A DNA stretch of 64,000 nt from an uncultured Clostridia bacterium. Lineage in GTDB: Bacteria > Bacillota > Clostridia > TANB77 > UBA1234. The notes beneath the pieces are model-generated. The model was given only the letters and a program-made list of their open reading frames with translations, made no database searches and was not told the DNA's origin. Shown in pieces: positions 34,527 to 43,191 of the stretch; position 1 is the first letter of the stretch; each line of letters opens with the position of its first letter. Both the position numbers and the translations under genes were made by a program. The stretch covers positions 144,467 to 208,466 of the forward strand of contig CAKPOE010000002.1 in the NCBI GenBank assembly GCA_934169745.1, in the 5' to 3' direction.

Positions 34527-34671
34527 CTTTTTTTTTGCATCATTAATCCTATCTTTTTGCTATGTACTACTCTACTATACTTGAGATCGTAGAAATTAAT
34601 TTTTCTGTATTCTAATTTTTGACTTACATCCCATTTTCTACTTTAAAAAGCAGTATTCTTATTATAAAAAA

Positions 34672-35337
34672 TTATTGTATATTAATGTTTCTGAGTATAT
34701 CTTTCAAATCTAATAAATTTCTGCGAGGGTCAGTTAACATGCATCCAATGTGAGATAAAACATATACACTTGCTATTATTACTCCGGCGCAAAATGTTGC
34801 TATTATAGTCAATACGATAATATTGCTTATATCCTTAATCTCCAGATTGGTTATGTAGACAGAAATCACAGATACTATTACCGGGACAATAACACTTAGA
34901 AATTTTTCCTTTATCTTGCTTGGTGGATATTTACTTTCAAGATCTTCATTAACATATATTAAAAACTTCTCCTTATCCTTGTCTGTAATATTATTAGATT
35001 TGAAATACGCCATCAGCTTTTTCTCTTGGTATTCAAAGTATGCTGGCAAAAATTTTTGATTGTTAAATAGCACTAACCAGTTAACTCTCACTTTTTTGCC
35101 CTGCAACTCCTTCTGCAATTCTCTTTTGTATATCTCAAAGTAAAAAGCAAAAAATAATACAAAAATAGCACCAACCACCATTATCGTAATTATTGTATTC
35201 AAACCTAATTTATAAAATATGATACAAACAGCGAATATGATAATTACCATCATATCCCAAATGTACCAAAACTTCTTCATAAATATATTTTCTATACAAC
35301 ATTCATTTTCAAAAAAATTCAACATTCTATTATACAT
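34672..35337 (-). CDS. Uncharacterised membrane protein
   Basis: 221 aa. Two membrane segments near the N-terminus (WDMMVIIIFAVCIIFYKLG, IITIMVVGAIFVLFFAFYF), a central cytosolic region of about 75 residues (EYQEKKLMAYFKSNNITDKD), and two more segments (VIVPVIVSVISVYITNL, IIVLTIIATFCAGVIIASVY). Ends with LTDPRRNLLDLKDIL. Family not recognised. RBS GAGAGGTG. A 45-codon ORF ends 15 nt upstream and may be co-transcribed. Confidence 0.6.
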   Translation of the reverse strand: MYNRMLNFFENECCIENIFMKKFWYIWDMMVIIIFAVCIIFYKLGLNTIITIMVVGAIFVLFFAFYFEIYKRELQKELQGKKVRVNWLVLFNNQKFLPAYFEYQEKKLMAYFKSNNITDKDKEKFLIYVNEDLESKYPPSKIKEKFLSVIVPVIVSVISVYITNLEIKDISNIIVLTIIATFCAGVIIASVYVLSHIGCMLTDPRRNLLDLKDILRNINIQ

Positions 35338-35352
35338 AATACTTACACCTCT

Positions 35353-35490
35353 CTATATTTGTCGAATCATATCATACTCCATCGCTACTTGTCTATATAA
35401 ATCTTCTATTCTGTGTACAGTATCATCCTCTATTTCTGCTTCAAAAACTTTTAATAAATTTTTACTAATTTCAACTTGATATTTTAGCAT
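35353..35490 (-). CDS. 45-aa small ORF upstream of a membrane protein gene
   Basis: Reads MLKYQVEISKNLLKVFEAEI and ends YDMIRQI-stop. It is helical and acidic, with no membrane segment. The RBS is weak. The overlap with another tiny frame and the 15-nt distance to the next gene suggest either a genuine small partner or the tail of a decayed gene. Confidence 0.35.
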   Translation of the reverse strand: MLKYQVEISKNLLKVFEAEIEDDTVHRIEDLYRQVAMEYDMIRQI

Positions 35491-35640
35491 TGATTTTTCA
35501 TTATTATTTCTCCAAATTTTTTAGTGTAGTCTCAACAAAAGAGATACACTTTACTCTCCAAGTTTGAATAATTAAAAGAGTGAAAGCCGAACCTCTTCTA
35601 ACATTGTGTTTATAATAATTATCAAATTTTAGCTATGATG

Positions 35641-35673
35641 TATAACTTGAAGTATCACCTTCGAGTTATGAAA
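35641..35673. repeat. Possible highly degenerate copy of the tRNA-fMet 3' half (old att site)
   Basis: ACCTTCGAGTTATGA (35657-35671) differs by one base from ACCTTCGGGTTATGA of the tRNA at 63958-63972. The preceding ACTTGAAGTAT aligns to ACTCGAACTTAC with a gap. It lies on the same strand and in the same orientation as the better copy at 42936. The stretch 35491-35807 has no gene. Confidence 0.35.
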
Positions 35674-35807
35674 ATTCAATTAGTCATTCTTGAACTTTAT
35701 TGAAGTATTTAGTTTTTATCGAAATCTAAGTGCATACAGCACTTTTTTGAGGATATAGTACACATTATTATCTATAGTCTCACATTTTTACTTACTTAAT
35801 ATTTTAA

Positions 35808-36038
35808 TTATAAAACTTTCATATCTTCATCTAATACTTTTATCAATTTCCAAGAATATGTATTATCAGCTGGGAGATATCCATTAAAAGTATTTCCATT
35901 TGCATATTTAATATATCCATAAGGACTACAATGTTTTCTATCAGGTTTAATTTTTATTGTATTAACAATACACCAATTTCCAGTATTCCAACTGTCACGC
36001 ATAATCATTATCTTTTTAAAATTATTCTTTTTTGCCAA
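35808..36038 (-). CDS. Uncharacterised protein, start uncertain
   Basis: At least 76 codons, with residues such as NNFKKIMIMRDSWNTGNWCI and YGYIKYANGNTFNGYLPAD. The open frame continues upstream of the TTG at 36038 through KTEYDTILSLAKKNN to a TAG, without any ATG. The coding region therefore uses an unusual start or has lost its 5' end. It lies in a zone of other broken genes and may be a pseudogene. Confidence 0.4.
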   Translation of the reverse strand: MAKKNNFKKIMIMRDSWNTGNWCIVNTIKIKPDRKHCSPYGYIKYANGNTFNGYLPADNTYSWKLIKVLDEDMKVL

Positions 36039-36110
36039 AGATAAAATAGTATCATATTCAGTTTTGTCACTTATAACAATCGCCTCTTTCTATTCCAAAT
36101 TTCATCTAAA

Positions 36111-36310
36111 CTATTTGTTATCATCATTTTTGTAAATTATTAATTTTATTTGCAATTCCATTAAATTAATTCTTTCATTTTCAGTTATTTTTTCCTTAAT
36201 AATGTAATTATAATCCTTATCAAGTAAATTCCATCTAACTGCTGCTTTTAACAATTGATTGAGAACATTCATTATTTCATTAATTGTTTTAGTAGGCTTA
36301 GTTCAGATAT
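36111..36310 (-). pseudogene. Remnant of a tyrosine recombinase (phage/ICE integrase), core-binding region
   Basis: The minus frame reads TKTINEIMNVLNQLLKAAVR then WNLLDKDYNYIIKEKI, close to the core-binding domain of tyrosine integrases (typically LSxKTINxIMxVLNQxLKxAV followed by W). The expected preceding residues ISELS are found immediately upstream but in another frame, so there is a frameshift. A stop follows at 36111, and no catalytic R-H-R-Y domain is present. Identification is from memory of the family pattern. Confidence 0.5.
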
Positions 36311-36323
36311 TGTCATATTTGAA

Positions 36324-37202
36324 TCAATAATTATTTTTTTCTTTTATTGGAAACCATACTTCACACCTCGTTAATGGATAATTATCTTCCAAATATTCAT
36401 CATTATAGCATTCAAAAGCAATTTCATAATTATCATCAATTTCATATTCTTTATGTTTTTTTATCCATTCATTATAAAAATATGATTTTATAGCACTTAT
36501 AGTAATATCTTTATTAATACTTTCCTCATTAAATTTAACCCATTTTTGCTTTGGTACTTTAATAATCCTAAAATCTTTAGGATAGTATCCAAATGGACTA
36601 TAATAATTTCCGTAAAATGTATCTGGAGCTGTTCTTTCCTCATCTAAGTAATAATATAATTCAAACATTTTCCCATTTCCATTAATAATAGCCATATCTT
36701 CAAAATCATTTTCTATTGTAAGAATATTTTCTGAAAGCAAATCTATATCAGAAATTCCTATAAATTTCATTTCTTCTTCATCTGCAATAGTATAATCTTT
36801 AACTTCACCTATATATTGTGAATAATCCTCAATATACATTGAATTTAAATATTTATTACTTATATTTTCGATTTTTTCTCTACGTCTTAATTGTATTGGA
36901 GTAATTCCAAAAACATCCTTAAAGGCTTTTGTAAATCCATCCGCACTGTATAAATATTTTTCTGCAATATCTGCAATATTTTTCTTTGATGTTATCAATT
37001 CTCCAAAAGCAAATGACATTTTTCTTCTTTTTACATATTCTTGAATATTCATATTAGCATATTTTTGAAAAATCCTTGAACAGTAATGTTGTTCGTACCC
37101 ACAAACTTCAGCAACATCTTTATTAGTTATTTCTTCACTATTTTTTATTTTTTCTTCAATATATTCTATTGCTCTATTAAACACACTAATTAAATTGCTC
37201 AT
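36324..37202 (-). CDS. AraC family regulator with GyrI-like effector domain
   Basis: 292 aa. The AraC-type double HTH is N-terminal at residues about 8-105 (ITNKDVAEVCGYEQHYCSRI and YSADGFTKAFKDVFGITP). Residues about 130-290 form a GyrI-like/effector-binding domain ending TRCEVWFPIKEK, a common pattern in Rob/multidrug-sensing regulators. It should bind a small hydrophobic ligand. RBS AAAGGAG. The target genes are not evident. Confidence 0.82.
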   Translation of the reverse strand: MSNLISVFNRAIEYIEEKIKNSEEITNKDVAEVCGYEQHYCSRIFQKYANMNIQEYVKRRKMSFAFGELITSKKNIADIAEKYLYSADGFTKAFKDVFGITPIQLRRREKIENISNKYLNSMYIEDYSQYIGEVKDYTIADEEEMKFIGISDIDLLSENILTIENDFEDMAIINGNGKMFELYYYLDEERTAPDTFYGNYYSPFGYYPKDFRIIKVPKQKWVKFNEESINKDITISAIKSYFYNEWIKKHKEYEIDDNYEIAFECYNDEYLEDNYPLTRCEVWFPIKEKNNY

Positions 37203-37362
37203 TTCATTCTCCTTTCATATTTAATCAAATATATTTGATACATATATAATAACAAAATTTGTATTATAAATCTCGAATACAAAAAACTTTATTTTTAATT
37301 TTTGTGTTTTGCTATTCAAAAGAATTTATTGATATTTAAGTATTTTTATAAACTTACCAAAA

Positions 37363-37400
37363 GCAATCCGACTCAAATGAATATTTTTGAGTCGGATTGC
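37363..37400. terminator. Hairpin terminator
   Basis: Perfect 15-bp repeat GCAATCCGACTCAAA, 8-nt loop, mirror arm 37386-37400. It lies between the AraC promoter region and a decayed gene. Confidence 0.7.
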
Positions 37401-37475
37401 ACAGTACTTTTATAATTATATCACATTGAGTTTTATTATTTTTGAATAATATCGTGCTTTGAAAAAATTCTTATT

Positions 37476-37857
37476 TTATAAATAGTCTTCCAAATATTTT
37501 CTGATTTTTATATCTGCTATGTATTTCTTTAATCCTGCTATTCTTGAATTTATATAATACATATGTTCAATATAATCTAATCCGTTTATATTCTCTTTTA
37601 TTTCTTCTAAAAATTTTATCTTTTTTTCAATTATAGGTACTTCACTTCCAGGTCATGATGCAAATGTAGAAAACAACGGAATTTTCTTAAAATCCTCTGT
37701 TGACTTGTTTAATCTTAGAAATTATAACATATATTCTTCCTTCTTACTAGGAAATGATGAATTAATAACTTCAAAAATATTGACTATTTTTTCACTATCT
37801 TGATAATTATTTTGAATATATTTTTCGGTCCATTTTTCGCAGTAATTTAAGTGCTTC
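37476..37857 (-). pseudogene. Decayed gene with two in-frame stops, downstream of ftsZ-like
   Basis: One continuous minus-strand frame reads NYCEKWTEKYIQNNYQDSEK and on to KKEEYML-stop(TAA), FLRLNKSTEDFKKIPLFSTF then AS-stop(TGA), PGSEVPIIEKKIKFLEEIKE, ending YLEDYL-stop. Composition stays coding-like across both stops, and the TGA replaces what could be a Trp codon. This indicates recent inactivation. The family is not recognised. The frame starts directly at the end of the ftsZ-like gene, so the 5' end is lost. Confidence 0.6.
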
Positions 37858-38796
37858 TTAATCAATACCTGTCGCTATTACAGTAACAATTACTTCATCA
37901 CCTAAACTCTCATCAATAACTGTTCCAAATATAACATCTGCATTTGTATCTACTCTATCATTTATAACACCTATAGCTGTGTTGATTTCATTTAGTCTTA
38001 ATGCTTTTTCTCCGCCAGTCACATTAAAAATAATTCCTTTGGCATTATCTATTTGATATTCTGTAAGTGGATTATCTATCGCTTTCTTGGTTGCCTTAAC
38101 AACTGCATCCTCTCCTTTTTCTTTACCGATTCCCATATATCCTTTTCCGTTGTAACCCAACACCGTTTGAATATCAGCAAAGTCTAAATTGATTTCTCCA
38201 ACCGAAGTTATAATATCTGTAACACTTTGAATTCCTTGCTTCAACACATTGTCTGCCAGCTTAAAAGACTCTTGTATTGTAGTTTTGGGTTCTGCTGTTT
38301 GTAGTAATTTATCATTACAAATAACAATTAAGGCATTCACATTATCTTTTAACTTTTCTATTCCTCTCTCTGCTCTACTAATTCTTCCTCTTCCCTCAAA
38401 AGTAAACGGTCTTGTTACTATTGCAATTGTCAATATTCCCATCTCTTTTGCTATTCTTGCTACAACAGGCAAGGCCCCTGTACCTGTTCCTCCGCCCATT
38501 CCAGCAGTCAGAAAAACCATATCAGTATTTTCAAGCAGCATTCTTATTTCATTCTCACTTTCCAGTGCCGATTTTTCGCCAACTAGTTCATCAGCACCAG
38601 CGCCTAGTCCCTTTGTGGTCTCTAACCCAATTTGTAGTACATTCTTCGTTTCTGCTCTTTGTAATATTTTTGCTTCAGTATTAATTAAAATTGTTTCAAC
38701 ATTTTTGACCTTGTCCTTAATAATATTGGTTACGGCATTATTTCCTCCTCCACCAATTCCAATCACTTTGATTTTCAAGTTGTTTTCAACTTCCAT
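37858..38796 (-). CDS. FtsZ paralogue lacking the C-terminal tail
   Basis: 312 aa. The GTPase core is complete: IGIGGGGNNAVTNII at the N-terminus, tubulin signature GMGGGTGTGALP near residue 100, TRPFTFEGR, and T7-loop region GEINLDFADIQTVL near residue 205. It ends exactly at TVIATGID, where normal FtsZ continues into a linker and the conserved peptide that binds FtsA/SepF. It can probably polymerise but not attach to the usual membrane anchors. The start at 38796 follows AAAGGAG. It lies among accessory genes, so it is likely not the division ftsZ. Followed by a pseudogene. Confidence 0.85.
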   Translation of the reverse strand: MEVENNLKIKVIGIGGGGNNAVTNIIKDKVKNVETILINTEAKILQRAETKNVLQIGLETTKGLGAGADELVGEKSALESENEIRMLLENTDMVFLTAGMGGGTGTGALPVVARIAKEMGILTIAIVTRPFTFEGRGRISRAERGIEKLKDNVNALIVICNDKLLQTAEPKTTIQESFKLADNVLKQGIQSVTDIITSVGEINLDFADIQTVLGYNGKGYMGIGKEKGEDAVVKATKKAIDNPLTEYQIDNAKGIIFNVTGGEKALRLNEINTAIGVINDRVDTNADVIFGTVIDESLGDEVIVTVIATGID

Positions 38797-38835
38797 CTCT
38801 ATTCTCCTTTCCATCTTCTACACATTTTCTCAAAT

Positions 38836-39462
38836 TCAAATCTCTTTGTATTCACATGCTCTTGTCACTATTTTAATTACTCTTTTTGTTTCCAGAACAG
38901 GATGTGGCGCCTCTTCATAGAAATAGTCATCTTTCTCTTCTACTACAGCCAAACATTTTGTACCTGCCCTATCTACATATACTACGTCACCAACTCTTAC
39001 ACTTTTATCATCTGAAATATATGCATAATTTTTTGAACTATATGAGTCTATATACCTAACTTCAACGTATGTGTATTTTTTATTAAAATCCATCATTTTT
39101 GTTTTACTAAAAGTATTCAATTCCTTTGTCAAGTAATTATATAAATTCAATAATTGAGATCTATTTATAGTAACTGAATACTCTTGTTTATCATCTAATT
39201 CAATTATAATTTTCATTTTTATTTCATACTGATAGAAACTGAGTTTTATTCTATCCAGTTCAACATCTCTTGAATATCTATATTTGCTAAACAACATATT
39301 TTCAACATTTTCTACAATAGCAATTAAATTTTCATAATTTACATTTAAAAACATTTCGTAATTCAAATAATTGTTTCTAATTTTTAAACTTAGACGATAT
39401 TTCTTGAATTTTCTGTACAGGTCAAAAGTTAAGAAGCTATCTTTGTTTATTCTTAGTATCAT
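38836..39462 (-). CDS. Uncharacterised protein upstream of the ftsZ-like gene
   Basis: 208 aa, no membrane segment. The N-terminal about 130 residues are strand-rich and basic (FDLYRKFKKYRLSLKIRNNY). The C-terminal part, YTYVEVRYIDSYSSKNYAYI then SVRVGDVVYVDRAG, looks like a small beta-barrel. Family unknown. AAAGGAGG RBS. 39 nt upstream of the ftsZ-like gene, so probably co-transcribed and possibly a functional partner. Confidence 0.6.
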   Translation of the reverse strand: MILRINKDSFLTFDLYRKFKKYRLSLKIRNNYLNYEMFLNVNYENLIAIVENVENMLFSKYRYSRDVELDRIKLSFYQYEIKMKIIIELDDKQEYSVTINRSQLLNLYNYLTKELNTFSKTKMMDFNKKYTYVEVRYIDSYSSKNYAYISDDKSVRVGDVVYVDRAGTKCLAVVEEKDDYFYEEAPHPVLETKRVIKIVTRACEYKEI

Positions 39463-39558
39463 TGTACTTACCTCCTTTCGCCATATTTATTTTAAGATAA
39501 AAAAATACAACGCGCAACCTTGCTGGTCACGCATTGCATGCTATTCTTTCATCAAAAA

Positions 39559-40554
39559 CTAGGAATTATATTTTTTCAGCGCTTCTTTTATTATCTTTTT
39601 CATTTCATTTCTTAATGATTCTGGCTTTATAACCTCTACTAAATCAATATTTCTCATCGCCCACATTTTAAAACCAAGTTCATTGGTATCCACTTTTAAT
39701 CTAAAATATTCATCGTTCTTTGGTATCTTTGCTATAGTCACGTTTCTCCCAAACGTATCAAATATCGTATCTAGCAATAACACATGACACACCGCTTCTA
39801 TCTCTGATTTTTGCCCTCCAAACATTTCTGTCGATGACTCTGCAAAGTATTGTATTTCACTTTTCTTCTTTTTGATTTTTATAGCCTCATCGAGTATTTG
39901 TATATTTTTTATTCTATCTAATCTGTAATTATAAAATCTAGTTTGTCCTTCTTTAATTGCTATCAAATAAAATTCCTGCTTATTATATACAATTGCATAC
40001 GGAGAAACTGTTGGTGTACTTACTATCTTCTTTTCAATTCTGTTTGTTATGGCATATTTCCAGTACTCAAATTGAATCTTTTTGTGCTGATAAATGCTAT
40101 TAGAAATATCTTCTATATTTTTAATAACCTCTGCATTTTCTGTTTTTGAATCATTAGCATATATTCGATATTCTTTTATTTTATCGTTTTCATATATTGT
40201 TTGAATGCTTTTACATTTCTTTATAATATTTTTAGCTACTGATGGGACAATATAGTTGGCATAACTAAAATTGTCTATAATAGCTCTTATTTCTCCTGGT
40301 TCAAAATCAGTTTCAGGATCTCTATGAATAAAATAGCCTTTCCTATTGTCTTCTCTAGTACTAATATCGTAATTCAACTTATATTTTAATAAATTGATAT
40401 TTCTTCTGATAGTTCTCGTATCAATTTCAACATCATATACATCTTTTACTTTTCTTTGTATTTCTGTGACCGACAACATATGATCCACATCACTATACTT
40501 TTTTAGTATATTTAATATATATAATACATTTCCATTCTTTTCGTATAGATCCAT
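39559..40554 (-). CDS. HTH-WYL domain transcriptional regulator
   Basis: 331 aa. N-terminal winged HTH at residues about 10-75 (VTEIQRKVKDVYDVEIDTRT followed by IRRNINLL). The WYL domain spans residues about 145-235 (KIQFEYWKYAITNR, SPYAIVYNKQEFYLIAIKEG, RFYNYRLDRIKNIQIL). A C-terminal WCX-like extension follows. WYL regulators sense nucleic acids or nucleotides and often control defence or stress genes. The start at 40554 follows AAAGGAG. It is in the same direction as, and upstream of, the ftsZ-like pair. Confidence 0.82.
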   Translation of the reverse strand: MDLYEKNGNVLYILNILKKYSDVDHMLSVTEIQRKVKDVYDVEIDTRTIRRNINLLKYKLNYDISTREDNRKGYFIHRDPETDFEPGEIRAIIDNFSYANYIVPSVAKNIIKKCKSIQTIYENDKIKEYRIYANDSKTENAEVIKNIEDISNSIYQHKKIQFEYWKYAITNRIEKKIVSTPTVSPYAIVYNKQEFYLIAIKEGQTRFYNYRLDRIKNIQILDEAIKIKKKKSEIQYFAESSTEMFGGQKSEIEAVCHVLLLDTIFDTFGRNVTIAKIPKNDEYFRLKVDTNELGFKMWAMRNIDLVEVIKPESLRNEMKKIIKEALKKYNS

Positions 40555-40710
40555 GACAATTTCTCCTTTTTCTTTTGTAAAATTTATTATTTCAAAAATT
40601 TTTTTGTGCATATTCAACAAACTAAATTTTTATCTGCCATACAATTTCGTTTTTTTATATCTTCCTTTCCATTGTTTACTCCGTTAACTCAAACAATCTA
40701 ATCATAAAAA

Positions 40711-41541
40711 TCAAATTTTAGTTTTCAACTCATTATCTGTAACGACTTCTATTTTTCCATTATTTAATCTTATAAAATCAACGTAGCTTTTTCCAAATAA
40801 ATCTTTATATTCAATATAGCTCTCAGTTATTTCAATGCTGTAAATTAACTCTTGAATATTAAATTCTTCATCATCAAAGCAAACAAAAACTGTTTTATTT
40901 GATGGGATTGCCAATCTTTTTATTACACAATCAAAATTTAGCTTTTTTATTTGTTCTTTTGTAGTTAATTTTCCTTTCTCTATTTTTTCTACCGTTGAAT
41001 ATTTTATTTGCACATATGACTTTGCAACATCTATGATTGAAGCACTTTCTCCAGCATTCGTTATTCTTAATATAGGAATTTCTACTCCATCATCATAAGA
41101 ATTAGAAATCATATATATCTCATCTTCAATGCTCTGAATCTGTTCGTTGTTTTTTGTTTCAAAGTTTGTGTATAAATATGGTCTTTGCGATTCTCTTACA
41201 TTTTCGTTACTTGCCTCTCTATCCTTGTTAGTAATATATATCAAAAATATTGCACTTACTATTGTACTAAAATATGACCCAATAAATGATAGCCAATCAT
41301 ACTCTATCGAAATATTTTTAGTCATATCAAAATAAGCAAACAAATTGTATCTATCTCCCAAATATAAAAAAACCGGAAATATAGAAATAACAAATAGAAA
41401 TTCCAACATAGCTTTTTCAGCTCCTTTAGCTTGTCTGTACTCCTTTATTTCCTTAATTATACTGTTAACAATCCTATAAATAATAATTCCCAAAATTGAA
41501 AAAACAATAACAAATAAAATTATCAATACACCAATGTTCAT
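40711..41541 (-). CDS. Uncharacterised membrane protein
   Basis: 276 aa. Membrane segments at residues about 4-26, 47-65 and 82-103. A long C-terminal soluble domain follows (RESQRPYLYTNFETKNN, then strand-rich sequence). The RESQRPYL pattern after a third membrane helix is seen in several small membrane proteins of mobile elements, but I cannot name the family. GGGAGG lies 14 nt from the ATG, so the RBS spacing is long. Confidence 0.6.
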   Translation of the reverse strand: MNIGVLIILFVIVFSILGIIIYRIVNSIIKEIKEYRQAKGAEKAMLEFLFVISIFPVFLYLGDRYNLFAYFDMTKNISIEYDWLSFIGSYFSTIVSAIFLIYITNKDREASNENVRESQRPYLYTNFETKNNEQIQSIEDEIYMISNSYDDGVEIPILRITNAGESASIIDVAKSYVQIKYSTVEKIEKGKLTTKEQIKKLNFDCVIKRLAIPSNKTVFVCFDDEEFNIQELIYSIEITESYIEYKDLFGKSYVDFIRLNNGKIEVVTDNELKTKI

Positions 41542-41690
41542 AACACGTCCTATGCCTCCCTTTCAGTATACTGAATTATATCACATTCTGTCGCTTATTG
41601 TCTACGGGTGTATTTTGCCGAACACTGTCGATAAATAAGGTATTTTTTGATAAAGGAGTTGTTGGTTTCTATACTCAGAGTCAACATACA

Positions 41691-41715
41691 CAAAACCTTA
41701 TTTTAAAAGGTTTTG
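41691..41715. terminator. Hairpin in an otherwise empty stretch
   Basis: CAAAACCTT / AAGGTTTTG. The stretch 41542-41839 also holds GGACGGTCC near 41823 and only short, frame-interrupted coding-like fragments. Confidence 0.4.
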
Positions 41716-41839
41716 TTATGGATAACGATATGTTATACTTGATGCTTGTTTTGAGAATATTGCTTGTACCACCAAGAAAAGTGACCTATCCAGTAAATAA
41801 GTCACCAAACATCTCTACAAAAAGGACGGTCCTCGCTTG

Positions 41840-42370
41840 TTAAAATTTTAGATTATTCAAATCTTCTAATGTAAAACCATTTGCTAAATATATGTCTTGA
41901 GCATCCATAGTTGTGATCCTATTTTCATCAATTTTTAGAAACCTTAACAAATCCAATACCGATTTTTTACTTTTTCCTTCAAATTCTACATATGTATTCA
42001 AACGAGGCCATGTATCAATATCTATTTCAACATCATTTAGCATATATCTAATTCTTTTATTTTCTTGTATACTTCTCTTAAAATATCCTAACTGATTCAA
42101 AATTTCATCTGCTTTTTCAATATCCGATACCTCAATCACAATTTCTTTTGTTCCTCCTATTTCAGCACTTTGGTATTCCTTTATAGCAAGAGTTGTTTTA
42201 AACCCGTCCTTCCTAAGTCTTATCCATTTATTATCTATTTTTGGATTAAAATCATAAATATATCTCTTTTGTTCATATTTGTTCACATAGATTGCACCTA
42301 ATTTTTCTATTTGTTTTATAAAGTCATCTACATCAACATCTAACACTCTTACTTCGTATTCCGAATTCAT
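41840..42370 (-). CDS. CYTH domain protein (class IV adenylate cyclase-like)
   Basis: 176 aa. N-terminal EYEVRVLDVD corresponds to the ExExK-type signature of CYTH triphosphate tunnel enzymes (here E-x-E-V-R). KWIRLRKDGFKTTLAIKEY, KEIVIEVSD and VEIDIDTWPRLNTYVEFEG provide the alternating basic and acidic strands of the tunnel. Members are adenylate cyclases, thiamine triphosphatases or polyphosphatases. The substrate is not predictable. RBS AAAGGAGTG. Confidence 0.8.
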   Translation of the reverse strand: MNSEYEVRVLDVDVDDFIKQIEKLGAIYVNKYEQKRYIYDFNPKIDNKWIRLRKDGFKTTLAIKEYQSAEIGGTKEIVIEVSDIEKADEILNQLGYFKRSIQENKRIRYMLNDVEIDIDTWPRLNTYVEFEGKSKKSVLDLLRFLKIDENRITTMDAQDIYLANGFTLEDLNNLKF

Positions 42371-42533
42371 ATCATCACTCCTTTTTCTACCGTGATTATA
42401 TCATGAATAAAAAGTACACTTCAATATATGCTTGGTTCCTTCTTCTTTGCTGTAGCAACAATTTTCTCAAAACACCACTGAAAATAATATTTCAAAATTT
42501 TTATGAATGACATTTTGTGTCCCAATCCTTAGC

Positions 42534-42884
42534 TTACCATAAATAAGGATGTTCAAAGCAATCTATTGCTGCTTTGGAACTAATATCCAACATCTTATTT
42601 TTATGTGATATAGTACGTGGTCTTTCAATTATATTTCTAAACGGTATGAACAATTGTCTCCAGACATTTCCGTAATCATCAGAATAAATCAAACACAAAT
42701 TATATATTTTATCTTCACTTTCTTTTGGATAGTTTAATCTAAATTTAATCTTACTTCCATTTGGAATAATACTTAATTTTTCATAATACGTATTTGCAAA
42801 TTTCAAAAAATATAAAATAATATTTGTTATTCCAGCCCAAGTAGTATATATTTTCCGTGTTAATGACCGTGAAATCCGCTCAAA
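42534..42884 (-). pseudogene. 5'-truncated ORF abutting the att-like site
   Basis: The frame runs from a TAG at 42885 to a stop at 42534 with no ATG. It includes IYTTWAGITNIILYFLKFAN then TYYEKLSIIPNGSKIKF and ends DCFEHPYLW. Composition is coding-like over about 116 codons, and a TTG at 42806 is the only weak start. The open frame ends 20-50 nt from the degenerate tRNA copy, as expected if the gene was cut when DNA was inserted or deleted there. Family not recognised. Confidence 0.5.
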
Positions 42885-42904
42885 CTAGAGCAAAGTTCAA
42901 AAAC

Positions 42905-42979
42905 AAATCCTTAAAGTTCTTGATTATCATGGTTTTAGTTATGGGGTAAAACTCAAACTTACGCCCTTCGGGTTATGAG
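42905..42979. repeat. Degenerate copy of the tRNA-fMet 3' half (att-like site)
   Basis: 42936-42979 matches the 3' half of the tRNA at 63929-63973, from the anticodon loop to the CCA end, in about 38 of 45 positions with one gap. 42905-42917 (AAATCCTTAAAGT) is identical to part of the tRNA terminator at 63886-63898. Same orientation. This is the pattern left by integration into a tRNA 3' end. The surrounding 42885-43191 has no gene. Confidence 0.75.
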
Positions 42980-43191
42980 ATGTGCTTGAAACGTTTATGT
43001 AATTTAGTGAAATCAATGGTTTTAGCTGATTTTTCAATAAAAATTGGGGAAATGGTTTTTAGAACATTTGTGCATTTTTTTGAACTTTTTGGAGGAGTTT
43101 TTCCCCAACTTTTCCCCAAGCGGTTTATACATATGTTCGTAGTTTTTTATAAAAATGGGAAGCCTAAAAATTTATTTTGGAGGTTTTAAAA

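Noticed and set aside
37650..37680. In-frame TGA as selenocysteine codon in the pseudogene after the ftsZ-like gene
   Set aside because: A second in-frame stop (TAA) exists in the same frame, and no downstream stem-loop typical of a bacterial SECIS element was evident.
41598..41843. Plus-strand open frame of 81 codons
   Set aside because: Begins with a non-ATG codon, has no RBS, includes a terminator hairpin and shows no recognisable family; probably non-coding.
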